64,000 nt of DNA from Bacillota bacterium (GCA_030705955.1 JAUZPL010000004.1:1-64000), one strand, 5' to 3'; numbered from the stretch's first letter, positions 21,879-32,604 are shown. Numbers and translations: made by a program. Notes: a model not told the origin generated them from the sequence alone.

Positions 21879-21907
21879 TTGAAAAACGCTTTCATTTTTG
21901 ATAAAAT
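21879..21907 (+). promoter_or_regulatory. 6S RNA promoter
   Basis: TTGAAA (21879-21884) and TAAAAT (21902-21907) are 17 bases apart. The implied start near 21914-21915 lies about 11 bases before the expected mature 6S 5' end. Confidence 0.7.
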
Positions 21908-21914
21908 AAAAGTA

Positions 21915-22118
21915 ATTGAATAGAGAGTCCTGAAGTGTACGTTGTAAACCCTAATATTTTGACCGAACATTATTCCTTCGGGAGTTCGGAGTTTTCCAGA
22001 AGCGTAAATGCCTCTAAACAGTGGACTTACAAAACTGGAAATAGAACACCCACCTGCTGTGTGCGGGATCAAAATGAAGGATCAAAAGCAACGGCACAAT
22101 TGGGACTCTTTCTTTTTT
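21915..22118 (+). ncRNA. ssrS: 6S RNA (6S-1 type, BsrA)
   Basis: 6S RNA imitates an open promoter and binds the housekeeping RNA polymerase. The segment from 21926 begins AGTCCTGAAGTGTACG and closes with TTGGGACT, forming the terminal helix. Internally it carries CCGAACATTATTCCTTCGGG, GGACTTACAAAACTGG and the 3' strand with CAACGGCACAATTGGGAC, all close to B. subtilis 6S-1, which also lies between aspS and tcdA. The T-run at 22112-22120 ends it. Overlapping reading frames here are not credible genes. Confidence 0.92.
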
Positions 22119-22127
22119 TTATCTCTA

Positions 22128-22157
22128 TTCTCTCCAATATGGAGGGGAGTTTTTTTT
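22128..22157 (+). terminator. second terminator after 6S RNA
   Basis: Stem CTCTCC/GGAGGG with AATAT loop and one wobble, followed by eight T. Confidence 0.65.
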
Positions 22158-22265
22158 ATTTTTAATAATATTAATCCTATAAAGATACTTGCTTTTATAA
22201 ACAGGTATGATATATTTTTTACGGGTAAAAGATAATAACTGAATGATAATACTGGAGTGAATGAG

Positions 22266-23033
22266 ATGCTGCATCAATTTTCGCGAAATGAGTTAGCGAT
22301 TGGAATAGAAGGATTAGAAATTATGAAAAATAGCACCGTTGCTGTGCTTGGGATTGGCGGTGTAGGTTCCTTTGCTGCTGAATCACTTGCTCGCTCCGGT
22401 GTGGGACGTCTAGTGTTAATTGATAAAGATGATGTTGATATCACAAATGTAAATCGACAATTGATTGCCCTTTTATCAACAGTTGGTAGACCAAAAGTGG
22501 AAATCATGAAAGAAAGAATTCAGGATATTAATCCTGAATGTGAAGTAATTGATTTAAAAATGTTTTATACGGAAGAAACGTATGAGCAAATTTTCAGTTA
22601 TAATTTAGATTTTGTTGTGGATGCTTCCGATACAATCATCTATAAGGTTCATTTGATGAAAGAATGCTTAAAGCGAAATATTCCCATTATCTCTAGTATG
22701 GGGGCAGCAAATAAAACGGATCCTACCCGTTTTCAAATTGCCGACATTTCGAAAACACATACTGATCCTATTGCAAAGGTAATTCGAACCAAGCTTCGTA
22801 AAGAAGGAATTAAAAAAGGAATTCCGGTCGTATTTTCCGATGAAAGCCCAATAGTGATTCGTGAGGATGTGAGAAAAGTAGTAGGGAAGGAAAATGCTGA
22901 AATTAGAAAGGCAAAAATGCCTCCAGCCTCTAATGCTTTTACACCTTCTGTTTGTGGAATTATTATGGGTGCTTATGTGTCAAATCAATTGTTAAAAGAT
23001 ATTAAAATCCAGCGTGTCAAGGATGCAAAATAA
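22266..23033 (+). CDS. tcdA: tRNA threonylcarbamoyladenosine dehydratase TcdA
   Basis: TcdA is an E1-like, ATP-dependent enzyme that cyclises t6A at position 37 of ANN-decoding tRNAs to ct6A. The ATP-binding GIGGVGSFAAE motif, the conserved DVDITNVNRQ and the SSMGAANKTDPTRF segment are visible. The ATG at 22266 has GGAG eight bases upstream; the in-frame GTG at 22257 has none. About 255 residues is normal for the family, and the location after the 6S gene matches B. subtilis yrvM. Confidence 0.93.
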   Translation: MLHQFSRNELAIGIEGLEIMKNSTVAVLGIGGVGSFAAESLARSGVGRLVLIDKDDVDITNVNRQLIALLSTVGRPKVEIMKERIQDINPECEVIDLKMFYTEETYEQIFSYNLDFVVDASDTIIYKVHLMKECLKRNIPIISSMGAANKTDPTRFQIADISKTHTDPIAKVIRTKLRKEGIKKGIPVVFSDESPIVIREDVRKVVGKENAEIRKAKMPPASNAFTPSVCGIIMGAYVSNQLLKDIKIQRVKDAK

Positions 23034-23041
23034 GATTTCGA

Positions 23042-23076
23042 AAAGTCTCCGATAAATCAATCGGGGCCTTTTTTTT
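23042..23076 (+). terminator. intrinsic terminator after tcdA
   Basis: A 12-position stem with one mismatch (AAAGTCTCCGAT against ATCGGGGCCTTT) and AAATCA loop ends in eight T. Confidence 0.8.
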
Positions 23077-23288
23077 AGGACTTAAGCTGTAGGTGAAGCT
23101 AATTCCTGAGCCCGTTACAATCCCTTATTATTTCCAGTAAATTTTAAATAAATCCTAAAAAGAGTTATAGATTTCCAATTTTTATACAGAAAAAGTGTAC
23201 AAATAAAAATGATTTAAGTTAAACTAAGATGGTGTAGGATGTAATTGGCTTTATTTGAAAAAATTGGTATGAGAGAGGGGAAGAATGT

Positions 23289-24215
23289 TTGAAATCCATA
23301 ATAGAACTTAAGGAAGTTACGAAGGTAATTAAGGGTAGGAAAATTATAGATAACATTAGCTTTAAAGTAAACAAAGGGGAAGTTTTTGGTTTTTTAGGAC
23401 CAAATGGCGCTGGTAAAACAACAACAATACGGATGATGGTTGGCTTAATGGGTATTACTTCGGGTGATATCGAGATCGCTGGTCATAGTATAAAAACACG
23501 GTTTGAAGATGCTGTACGGTACGTTGGTGCAATTGTTGAAAATCCTGAAATGTATAAATTTATGAGCGGGTATGACAACCTGATTCACTTTGCAAGAATG
23601 TCAAAAAGAATTACAAAGGAAAAAATAAATGAGGTTGTAGCCCTTGTCGGTTTGACAGATAGAATCCATGATAAAGTCAAAACCTACTCACTAGGTATGA
23701 GACAGCGCTTGGGTTTAGCTCAATGTCTTTTGCATGACCCTGAGGTGTTAATTCTTGATGAACCAACAAATGGATTGGATCCAGCAGGTATAAGAGAAAT
23801 TCGAGATTACTTACGTCTTTTAGCGAGAGAAAAAAATATGGCTGTTATTGTTTCAAGCCACTTGCTTTCTGAAATGGAAATGATGTGTGACAGAATTGGG
23901 ATTATTCAAAATGGCCGCTTAATTGATGTTCAGTTCGTGAAGGAGTTTGTCCAAACAGATAAACAATCCTATGAGTTTGAAGTAATTCCAAGTGAAAAGG
24001 CGATGATCCTTTTTCAAACAAGCTTTCCCGATGTCAGGTTAATCCGCTCAAGCAATGGAATAACAGTTGAAGTCAAAAAGGAGGAAATCCCGAATATTGT
24101 GAAAATATTGGTTGAAGCAGACTTTCAAATTTTTAGTATAAAAGAAGTGGCTAAAACATTGGAGGATCGTTTCCTTGAAGTCACAGCTGCAAAGGGGGGG
24201 ACAAACCATGATTAA
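23289..24215 (+). CDS. ABC transporter ATP-binding protein
   Basis: This ATPase of the ABC-2 type family has Walker A GPNGAGKTT (37-45), the signature SLGMRQ (134-139), Walker B LILDEP (154-159) and a switch histidine in SSHLLSEM. A C-terminal extension of about 80 residues resembles that of bacitracin-type and DrrA-like ATPases. It starts at TTG after GAGGGG and overlaps the permease start by 8 bases. Substrate is unknown; peptide, antibiotic or sodium export are all possible for this class. I do not recall this pair at this locus in B. subtilis. Confidence 0.9.
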   Translation: MKSIIELKEVTKVIKGRKIIDNISFKVNKGEVFGFLGPNGAGKTTTIRMMVGLMGITSGDIEIAGHSIKTRFEDAVRYVGAIVENPEMYKFMSGYDNLIHFARMSKRITKEKINEVVALVGLTDRIHDKVKTYSLGMRQRLGLAQCLLHDPEVLILDEPTNGLDPAGIREIRDYLRLLAREKNMAVIVSSHLLSEMEMMCDRIGIIQNGRLIDVQFVKEFVQTDKQSYEFEVIPSEKAMILFQTSFPDVRLIRSSNGITVEVKKEEIPNIVKILVEADFQIFSIKEVAKTLEDRFLEVTAAKGGTNHD

Positions 24216-25161
24216 TTTAATAAAGAATGAGTGGATGAAAATTTTCAAACGACCTGGCACATACGTTATGATTGGAATTCTTTTAGCGATTGTCTGTATT
24301 TTTGGGGCAATTGAAAAATATGAAGTGAAAGGTAATAATTCCAGCCCTGATAATCGCTGGGAACAAAATTTAAAGCAAGAGAATAATGCTCTAAAACAGC
24401 AGGCTAAAAGCGCTCAAACAAAGACAGAAAAGGATTTCTATAAACAGAAAATTGTGATTAATGAGTATCGCTTAAAACATAATATTCCACCTGATGCCAC
24501 AACCTATCATATTTGGGATTTTGTAAATGACGCAGGTGGCCTTATTCAACTTGCAGGTTTATTTACGATTATCATCTCAGCAGGTATAGTAGCAAGTGAA
24601 TTTAATTGGGGCACCATTAAGCTTTTGTTAATTAGACCGATAAGCAGGGTTATGATTTTATTATCGAAATATGTAACAGTATTACTCTTCGCACTTTTAA
24701 TGTTAAGTATCTTATTTGTTTTTGCGACTGTTGTTGGGGCTTTTTTATTTGGATTCCCAGAACAAACGTCATCATACCTAAATTATGTGAATGGAAAAGT
24801 GACAGAGCAAAATATGGTCCTACATTTGATGATTTATTATGGACTGAATTCCATTAATATGATTATGCTCACTACCATGGCATTTATGATTTCATCTGTT
24901 TTCCGAAATAGTTCCCTTGCGATTGGAATATCAATATTTTTATTGCTTACAGGAGCACAAATAACCACTCTACTCGCAATAAAATTTTCGTGGGCCAAGT
25001 ATCTATTATTTGCAAACACAGATTTAACGCAATATTTTGAAGGAACACCAGTGGTTGACGGAATGACACTAGGTTTTTCCATCATCATGCTACTTCTTTA
25101 TTTTCTTGTTTTTCAGGCGCTTGCCTTCTCTGTTTTTAAAAAGAGAGATGTTGCAGCGTAA
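24208..25161 (+). CDS. ABC-2 type transporter permease
   Basis: The 317-residue partner permease has one N-terminal membrane helix (about 18-36), a polar region of roughly 75 residues rich in K, Q and N, then five further helices. This is the usual layout of ABC-2 permeases with a large extracytoplasmic loop. The ATG at 24208 lies inside the end of the ATPase gene after a GGGGGGG ribosome site, so the two are translationally coupled. Confidence 0.85.
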   Translation: MINLIKNEWMKIFKRPGTYVMIGILLAIVCIFGAIEKYEVKGNNSSPDNRWEQNLKQENNALKQQAKSAQTKTEKDFYKQKIVINEYRLKHNIPPDATTYHIWDFVNDAGGLIQLAGLFTIIISAGIVASEFNWGTIKLLLIRPISRVMILLSKYVTVLLFALLMLSILFVFATVVGAFLFGFPEQTSSYLNYVNGKVTEQNMVLHLMIYYGLNSINMIMLTTMAFMISSVFRNSSLAIGISIFLLLTGAQITTLLAIKFSWAKYLLFANTDLTQYFEGTPVVDGMTLGFSIIMLLLYFLVFQALAFSVFKKRDVAA

Positions 25162-25169
25162 ATAAAGAT

Positions 25170-25200
25170 GGTCAGCACTCAGATTAGAGTGCTGACCTTT
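25170..25200. terminator. bidirectional terminator between permease and rarA
   Basis: A perfect 11-bp stem GGTCAGCACTC/GAGTGCTGACC with AGATTA loop is followed by TTTTAT. It serves the transporter and probably the convergent rarA. Confidence 0.85.
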
Positions 25201-26471
25201 TATGTGTTTTTATTTAATTTTTCATAAACAATCGCTAAAGCCTGTTCAAATTTTCCTGTTTTTTTCGGTAAATAATATTTTTTTTGTTTAAGTTTATTTG
25301 GCAAATATTGTTGTGCAACCCATCCGCTTTCATAATTGTGTGGGTATAAATAATCTATTCCTCTTCCAAGCTCTTTGGCTCCTTTGTAGTGAGCATCCTT
25401 TAAATGATCGGGAACTTCACCGATGTTTCCTTTTTGAATGTCTGAAATAGCTCCTTCAATTGCCATTATGGCTGAATTGGATTTCGGGGAAAGACATAAT
25501 TCAATGACAGCATTGGCAAGGGGAATCCTTGCTTCAGGGAAACCAAGCCTCTCAGCGGATTCAATTGCGGAAAGTGTTCTTGCTCCAGCCTGTGGATTAG
25601 CTAAACCAATATCCTCGTAGGAAATCACAAGCAGACGTCTCGTGATACTTGGCAAATCACCGGCTTCAATTAAACGTCCAAGATAATGCAAAGCCGCATT
25701 TACATCACTTCCACGAATAGACTTCTGAAATGCAGACAGCACATCATAATGGCCATCACCATCTTTATCGTGGAAAAAGCTTTTCTTTTGGAGGCATTCC
25801 TCAGCAATTGATAAATCAATTTCAATTACTCCATCCGGATTTGGATCAGAGGATAGAACAGCTAATTCCAGTGCATTTAATGAACTTCTTACATCTCCAT
25901 TAGAACTTTCTGCAAAATGATTAAGTGCCTCTGTTGTAATTTGAATAGTTTGTTTGCCAAATCCACGATCCTCATCCTTAAGAGTATTCAATAAGGCTTG
26001 CTTCACCTCATCTGAGGTAAGTGGTTTAAGCTCAAAGATTTGGCACCGACTGCGAATAGCCGGGTTTATTGCATGATAGGGATTGCTTGTTGTAGCTCCT
26101 ATTAGAGTAATTAATCCGTTTTCTAAATAAGGCAAAAGAAAATCCTGTTTTCCCTTATCCAAGCGATGGACTTCATCTAAAAGCAGAATGATACCACCCG
26201 ACATTTTTGCTTCTGCGGCGACAATCTCCATATCTTTTTTGTTATTGGTTACTGCATTTAGTGTACGGAAAGCATATTTTGTGCTTCCAGCAATTGCGCT
26301 TGCAATGGAAGTTTTTCCTATTCCTGGTGGCCCGTAAAGAATCATCGATGTTAGCTTCCGGGCTTTTACCATTCTGGAAATAATTTTATCTTTTCCAACA
26401 AGATGCTGTTGTCCAATTATTTCCTCAATGGTTCTTGGTCTCATGCGATAGGCTAATGGTTTTTGCGACAT
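25200..26471 (-). CDS. rarA: replication-associated recombination protein RarA
   Basis: RarA (MgsA, YrvN) is an AAA+ ATPase of the clamp-loader group acting at stalled replication forks. Walker A GPPGIGKT is at 47-54, DEVH at 99-102 and sensor 1 IGATTSNP follows; the C-terminal tetramerisation domain includes AALHYLGRLIEAGD. The ATG at 26471 has GGAG eight bases upstream; the ATG two codons earlier is too close. The length of 423 residues fits. It faces away from cymR. Confidence 0.95.
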   Translation of the reverse strand: MSQKPLAYRMRPRTIEEIIGQQHLVGKDKIISRMVKARKLTSMILYGPPGIGKTSIASAIAGSTKYAFRTLNAVTNNKKDMEIVAAEAKMSGGIILLLDEVHRLDKGKQDFLLPYLENGLITLIGATTSNPYHAINPAIRSRCQIFELKPLTSDEVKQALLNTLKDEDRGFGKQTIQITTEALNHFAESSNGDVRSSLNALELAVLSSDPNPDGVIEIDLSIAEECLQKKSFFHDKDGDGHYDVLSAFQKSIRGSDVNAALHYLGRLIEAGDLPSITRRLLVISYEDIGLANPQAGARTLSAIESAERLGFPEARIPLANAVIELCLSPKSNSAIMAIEGAISDIQKGNIGEVPDHLKDAHYKGAKELGRGIDYLYPHNYESGWVAQQYLPNKLKQKKYYLPKKTGKFEQALAIVYEKLNKNT

Positions 26472-26561
26472 TATCATCTCTCCAATAAAACGGAAATCAT
26501 ATGTACCCTTACAATATCATGTATTGTTTAAAATGCATATTTTCATTTCATAGATATACTT

Positions 26562-26590
26562 TTTCAAAACAAAAGGGAATATGTTATAAT
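26562..26590 (+). promoter_or_regulatory. cymR promoter
   Basis: TTTCAA (26562-26567) and an extended -10 TGT-TATAAT (26582-26590) with 17-base spacing, 87 bases before cymR. Confidence 0.6.
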
Positions 26591-26676
26591 TTTCAATGCC
26601 TATCAATTTACTGTGAATTTTGTTAAAATTTTAGAATTGGATTCATTGAACGAAGTGAAAATAGAGGTGATTTAGG

Positions 26677-27096
26677 TTGAAGATTTCAACAAAAGGAAGA
26701 TATGGATTAACCATTATGATTGAGCTTGCAAAAAAACATGGAGAAGGGCCAATTTCTCTTAAGGCAATTGCACAGGCAAATGATTTATCTGAACATTATT
26801 TAGAACAATTAATTGCCCCTTTGCGAAATGCTGGACTCGTAAAGAGTATTCGCGGAGCATATGGAGGATATGTACTTGGGGATATGCCTTCGAAAATTAC
26901 ATCTGGGGATGTGATTCGCGTCTTAGAAGGACCTATTACTCCTGTTGAAGGAATTGAGGATGAAGAACCAGCAAAAAGAGAGCTATGGATTCGGATTCGG
27001 GATGCGATAAAAGATGTCCTTGATAATACAACTCTTGAGGATTTAGCTAGCCATAGTAATGATGGTGAGTCAGATGCTTACATGTTTTATATTTAA
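26677..27096 (+). CDS. cymR: cysteine metabolism repressor CymR
   Basis: CymR is an Rrf2-family repressor of cysteine and sulfur-assimilation genes; in B. subtilis it works in complex with CysK. The winged helix (KGRYGLTIMIELAKKHGEG, then YLEQLIAPLRNAGLVKSIRGAYGGY) is nearly identical to B. subtilis CymR. The protein contains no cysteine, which separates it from iron-sulfur Rrf2 regulators such as IscR. It starts at TTG after AGGTGATT. Its likely targets in the window are mtnN-mccA-mccB. Confidence 0.95.
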   Translation: MKISTKGRYGLTIMIELAKKHGEGPISLKAIAQANDLSEHYLEQLIAPLRNAGLVKSIRGAYGGYVLGDMPSKITSGDVIRVLEGPITPVEGIEDEEPAKRELWIRIRDAIKDVLDNTTLEDLASHSNDGESDAYMFYI

Positions 27097-27114
27097 AAAT
27101 AGGTGGTGTTGAAA

Positions 27115-28257
27115 ATGGATCGAATTTATCTTGATCATGCAGCGACATCTCCCATGCACCCCAAAGTGGCAGAAAAAATGCTGGAAATAATGAATCATCA
27201 TTTTGGAAATCCCTCCAGCATCCATTCTTTTGGCAGAGAAGCTCGCCATTTATTAGATCAATCTAGAGAAGTTATTGCTAACAGCATTGGTGCAAAGGAA
27301 TCAGAAATTATTTTTACTAGCGGGGGAACTGAAGCAGATAATATGGCTTTATTTGGTGTTGTGGAAAGCTATCAGCATCAAGGAAAACATATTATTACTA
27401 CTTTGATCGAACACCATGCTGTTTTACATGCTTGCCAAAAGCTTGAAAAAATGGGCTTTGAAATCACATATTTGCCTGTGGATGAAACAGGGAGAATTAA
27501 GCTAACTGATTTTAAAGCTGCCATAAGAGAGGATACCATTCTAGTTTCCATTATGTATGGAAACAATGAGGTCGGTACAATACAGCCTATTACAGAAATT
27601 GGTCATATATTAAAGGATCATCAAGCTGTTTTTCATACTGATGCTGTTCAAGCATATGGTATTGAACATATCAATGTAAATGACAGTCACATTGATTTAT
27701 TATCAGTTTCTGCCCATAAAATTAATGGACCAAAAGGTACAGGCTTTCTGTTTGCTAGAGAAAATGTCAAGCTTGCTCCACGCAGCTTTGGGGGAGACCA
27801 AGAGCGTAAAAGGCGAGCTGGAACAGAGAATGTCTCCTCCATTGCGGGATTAAGTGAAGCTATTTTGATTTCACAAAAGGAACGTTCAGATAAAAGAGAA
27901 AAGTTTAAAAGTTATAAAGAAGTAATGATGAATGAACTTCGAGAAGCAAGTATTGAATTTTTAGTAAACGGATCTCTTGATCATTCATTACCACATGTAT
28001 TAAACTTAAGCTTTCCTGGTATAAATGTTGAAGCAATGCTAGTGAATCTTGACTTAGCAGGGATAGCAGTATCAAGTGGTTCAGCATGTACGGCTGGTTC
28101 TATTGAGCCATCCCATGTTCTTGTTGCCATGTTTGGACATGGGTCAGAGCGCCTGATTAATTCTATTCGTTTTAGCTTCGGGTTAAATACAACAAATGAA
28201 CAAGTGGTGAAAGCAGCTCAAGAAACTGCTCGAATTGTTGCACGCTTAATTAAATAG
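27115..28257 (+). CDS. cysteine desulfurase (YrvO/IscS-like)
   Basis: This PLP enzyme takes sulfur from cysteine as an enzyme persulfide. The PLP lysine is K202 (SAHKINGPKG) and the persulfide cysteine is C325 (SSGSACTAGS). The ATG at 27115 has AGGTGG eight bases upstream; an earlier in-frame start at 27103 lies on the ribosome site. Its position directly before mnmA matches B. subtilis yrvO, whose product feeds sulfur to MnmA for tRNA 2-thiouridine. Confidence 0.95.
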   Translation: MDRIYLDHAATSPMHPKVAEKMLEIMNHHFGNPSSIHSFGREARHLLDQSREVIANSIGAKESEIIFTSGGTEADNMALFGVVESYQHQGKHIITTLIEHHAVLHACQKLEKMGFEITYLPVDETGRIKLTDFKAAIREDTILVSIMYGNNEVGTIQPITEIGHILKDHQAVFHTDAVQAYGIEHINVNDSHIDLLSVSAHKINGPKGTGFLFARENVKLAPRSFGGDQERKRRAGTENVSSIAGLSEAILISQKERSDKREKFKSYKEVMMNELREASIEFLVNGSLDHSLPHVLNLSFPGINVEAMLVNLDLAGIAVSSGSACTAGSIEPSHVLVAMFGHGSERLINSIRFSFGLNTTNEQVVKAAQETARIVARLIK

Positions 28258-28292
28258 ATGAACAATTGTTAAATAGTAGCGAAAAGAGGTGA

Positions 28293-29417
<1,125 letters not shown>

Positions 29418-29423
29418 ATAAGT

Positions 29424-29456
29424 AACCCCGACTTCTAAGAGAAGTGCGGGGTTTTC
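29424..29456 (+). terminator. intrinsic terminator after mnmA
   Basis: Stem AACCCCG-ACTTCT / AGAAGT-G-CGGGGTT, with a single bulged G, is followed by TTTTCT. Confidence 0.75.
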
Positions 29457-29502
29457 TATAAGATAATATGTTATACTCTCAAGTGAAGAACGGAGTGATC
29501 AA

Positions 29503-30156
29503 ATGGATAAAAACCAATTAGGTGTTCAATATATGCAGGATGGCAATTGGGAGGAGGCTGCAAAAGCTTTTAATGAGGCAATTGCGGAAAATCCAAACGA
29601 TCCAGTAGGATTTATTAATTTTGGGAATGTATTAGCTGCTGTTGGTGATGAAGAAAAGGCAGTGAAATTCTATGAAAAAGCGATAGCTCTAGATGAAAAT
29701 TCAGCGGCTGCCTATTATAGCTTAGGGACTATATTTTACAGCAATGATCAATTTGATAAAGCAAAAAGTATGTTTGAAACAGGTATGAGAAAAGGACTTG
29801 AATCAAGTGATAATTTCTTTATGCTTGGAATGACCCTCCTTCAACTTGATCAAGGAAGGCTGGCACTTCCTTATCTTCAGAGAAGTGTGGAATTAAATGA
29901 AAAGGATGCGGAAGCGCGCTTTCAATATGGCCTTTCCCTTGCTAAGCAGGGATTGCTTGATGAAGCCATTGTCCAATTAGAGAAATGTACCGAAATCGAT
30001 TCCACCCATTCAGATGCTTTTTACAATCTAGGAGTTGCCTACAGCTTTAAAGAAAATATATCAGACGCATTAAAGATGTTTAATAAAGCACTCGAAATTC
30101 AACCAGATCATTTAATTGCAGGTAACGCTAAAAAGTTGATTGAACAGAATAGTTAA
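29503..30156 (+). CDS. yrrB: tetratricopeptide repeat protein (YrrB-like)
   Basis: The 217-residue protein consists almost entirely of about six TPR units, with repeating patterns such as AAYYSLGTIFYSNDQFDKAKSMF and DAFYNLGVAYSFKENISDALKMF. TPR folds bind other proteins; the partner is unknown. It starts at ATG after CGGAGTGAT and lies between mnmA and recD2 as yrrB does in B. subtilis. No signal peptide is seen, so it is cytoplasmic. Confidence 0.9.
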   Translation: MDKNQLGVQYMQDGNWEEAAKAFNEAIAENPNDPVGFINFGNVLAAVGDEEKAVKFYEKAIALDENSAAAYYSLGTIFYSNDQFDKAKSMFETGMRKGLESSDNFFMLGMTLLQLDQGRLALPYLQRSVELNEKDAEARFQYGLSLAKQGLLDEAIVQLEKCTEIDSTHSDAFYNLGVAYSFKENISDALKMFNKALEIQPDHLIAGNAKKLIEQNS

Positions 30157-30192
30157 ATACTAAAAAAATTTTTTCTGAAGGGAGGGAGTGTA

Positions 30193-32604
30193 TTGGAACA
30201 GCAGGATTCTCTTGATTTATTTTCTGAACAAGGAAAATTTGTGAAAGGAAAACACCTTGTTACGATTTTTCATAATGAACAAAATCTCTATACCGTTTTA
30301 AGAATTCGAGTAGAAGAAACAAATGATCAGTACGATGATAAGGAAGCCGTTATAACGGGATATTTTCCAAAAATACATGAACAGGAAACATATGTGTTTT
30401 TTGGCGAATTTAAAGATCATCCGAAATTTGGCATACAGTTTCAAGCGAATCATTTTCGAAAGGATATTCCCCAAACAAAGCAAGGTGTTACTGCCTATTT
30501 ATCCAGTGAAATGTTCAAAGGAATAGGTAAAAAGACCGCTGAAAAGATTGTTGAGACACTTGGGGAGAATGCAATTTCCAAAATTCTTAATCAACCGTCA
30601 TTGCTTGATTCTATTCCGAAGCTTCCTCCTGACAAGGCTAAAGTGCTTTATGATACCTTGATGGAACATCAGGGTCTTGAACAAGTGATGGTCGCACTCA
30701 ATCAATTTGGGTTTGGTCCGCAGATTTCCATGCGTATCTACCAAGCCTACAAGGAGCATACACTTGAAATCATCCAAAAGAATCCTTACAAGCTTGTGGA
30801 GGACATTGAAGGAATCGGATTTGGAAGAGCAGATGAGCTTGGATATCAGCTAGGCCTAACAGGAAGTCATCCAGACCGTATAAAAGCTGGATGTTTATAT
30901 ACGCTTGAAGTAGAGAGCGTACAAAATGGACATGTTTATATACAAGCAAAAGATTTATTGATCAAGGTTCAGCAGCTTTTAGAGGAAAATAAGCGAGATC
31001 AAATAGAATTCACTCATATCTCAAATGAGATTATGAAGCTTAAAGAAGAAGGGAAATTGATTGTTGAAGAAAAACGAGTGTATTTGCCTTCGTTATATTA
31101 TGCGGAAAAGGGCTTAGTTTCAAATATCCAACGAATACTAGAACAAACAGAGTATGAAAATCAATTTCCTGAATCCGAATTTTTACTTGCTTTAGGAAAT
31201 CTAGAGGAAAGATTGGGTGTGCAATATGCTCCAACACAAAAGGATGCTATTCAAACTGCCTTAATGTCACCCATGCTTGTTTTAACCGGTGGTCCGGGTA
31301 CTGGGAAAACGACTGTAATTAAAGGGATAGTCGAGCTTTATGCTGAATTGCATGGCTGTTCGCTAGAACCAAAGGATTATCAGAAAAGGGATGAAACGTT
31401 CCCCATCTTGCTTTGTGCCCCAACAGGAAGGGCTGCAAAAAGAATGAGTGAATCAACAGGCCTTCCAGCTTTTACTATACATCGTTTATTGGGATTTAAC
31501 GGAACAGAAGGGTTTGACCATGATGATGCTAGTCCACTTGAGGGTAAAATCATTATTGTGGATGAAACTTCAATGGTAGATATCTGGCTTGCCAATCAGC
31601 TGTTTAAGGCACTTCCAGAAAATATACAAGTGATTCTTGTTGGTGATGAAGATCAGTTACCATCTGTAGGACCGGGACAGGTTTTGAAGGATTTATTAAA
31701 ATCTGAGCGAATTCGCTCTGTCAGACTTACGGATATCTATCGTCAGGCTGAGGGTTCATCCATTATTAAACTGGCACATGAAATAAAAAAAGGGTTACTT
31801 CCAAATGATATATCTATTCAGCAACCGGACCGTTCATTTATTCGGTGTCATTCATCACAAATAGCTCAAGTAGTAGAAAAGGTTGCTTTAAATGCTAAAA
31901 ATAAAGGCTATTCTGCGAAGAATATACAGGTTTTAGCTCCAATGTATAAGGGGCCAGCGGGAATCGACCGTCTTAATGTTATACTTCAGGAAATTTTTAA
32001 TCCAAATCCGGATGGGACAAGAAAAGAACTGTCATTTGGAGATGTAAAGTACCGAATTGGGGATAAAGTTCTTCAGCTCATAAATCAACCGGAAAGCAAT
32101 GTTTTTAATGGAGATATTGGAGAAATTGTTTCAATTTTTTATTCTAGAGAAAATACCGAAAAACAGGATATGGTCGTAATTTCTTTTGAAGGCACAGAGG
32201 TTACCTATACTCGAAACGATTTAAACCAAATAACACATGCCTATTGCTGTTCTGTACATAAATCACAGGGAAGTGAATTTCCTATCGTCATCCTGCCTAT
32301 TACTCGAAGCTATTATAGAATGTTGCGAAGAAATTTAATTTACACTGCCATTACTAGAAGTAAGCAATTTCTTATCCTGTGTGGTGAAGAAGATGCTCTT
32401 CGACTTGGAGTAGAAAAAGCGGATGAAGAAAAACGACAAACAACGTTATGTGAAAAAATTCGTGAAGCAATCGCAGTTGATGTAATAATAAATGAAAACT
32501 CACATGATGTAGAACGTCTTTCTTATGAGGAAGAGCTTATGATGGTTGATCCCCTAATTGGAATGGCAAACGTTACCCCTTATGATTTTATGACGAATGG
32601 TTGA
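30193..32604 (+). CDS. recD2: RecD2 DNA helicase
   Basis: RecD2 is a superfamily 1B 5'-3' helicase found in bacteria without RecBC, acting in replication-fork maintenance and repair. An N-terminal OB-like region and helix-hairpin-helix segments (FKGIGKKTAEKIVE, VEDIEGIGFGRADELG) precede Walker A LTGGPGTGKTT near residue 362, Walker B VDETSMVD, and the UvrD_C2-like motif AYCCSVHKSQGSEF. It starts at TTG after GGAGGGAG. The 803-residue length is typical. Confidence 0.96.
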   Translation: MEQQDSLDLFSEQGKFVKGKHLVTIFHNEQNLYTVLRIRVEETNDQYDDKEAVITGYFPKIHEQETYVFFGEFKDHPKFGIQFQANHFRKDIPQTKQGVTAYLSSEMFKGIGKKTAEKIVETLGENAISKILNQPSLLDSIPKLPPDKAKVLYDTLMEHQGLEQVMVALNQFGFGPQISMRIYQAYKEHTLEIIQKNPYKLVEDIEGIGFGRADELGYQLGLTGSHPDRIKAGCLYTLEVESVQNGHVYIQAKDLLIKVQQLLEENKRDQIEFTHISNEIMKLKEEGKLIVEEKRVYLPSLYYAEKGLVSNIQRILEQTEYENQFPESEFLLALGNLEERLGVQYAPTQKDAIQTALMSPMLVLTGGPGTGKTTVIKGIVELYAELHGCSLEPKDYQKRDETFPILLCAPTGRAAKRMSESTGLPAFTIHRLLGFNGTEGFDHDDASPLEGKIIIVDETSMVDIWLANQLFKALPENIQVILVGDEDQLPSVGPGQVLKDLLKSERIRSVRLTDIYRQAEGSSIIKLAHEIKKGLLPNDISIQQPDRSFIRCHSSQIAQVVEKVALNAKNKGYSAKNIQVLAPMYKGPAGIDRLNVILQEIFNPNPDGTRKELSFGDVKYRIGDKVLQLINQPESNVFNGDIGEIVSIFYSRENTEKQDMVVISFEGTEVTYTRNDLNQITHAYCCSVHKSQGSEFPIVILPITRSYYRMLRRNLIYTAITRSKQFLILCGEEDALRLGVEKADEEKRQTTLCEKIREAIAVDVIINENSHDVERLSYEEELMMVDPLIGMANVTPYDFMTNG

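Noticed and set aside
21935-22235. Two overlapping open frames between aspS and tcdA
   Set aside because: They lie on the 6S RNA, whose structure and sequence explain the region.
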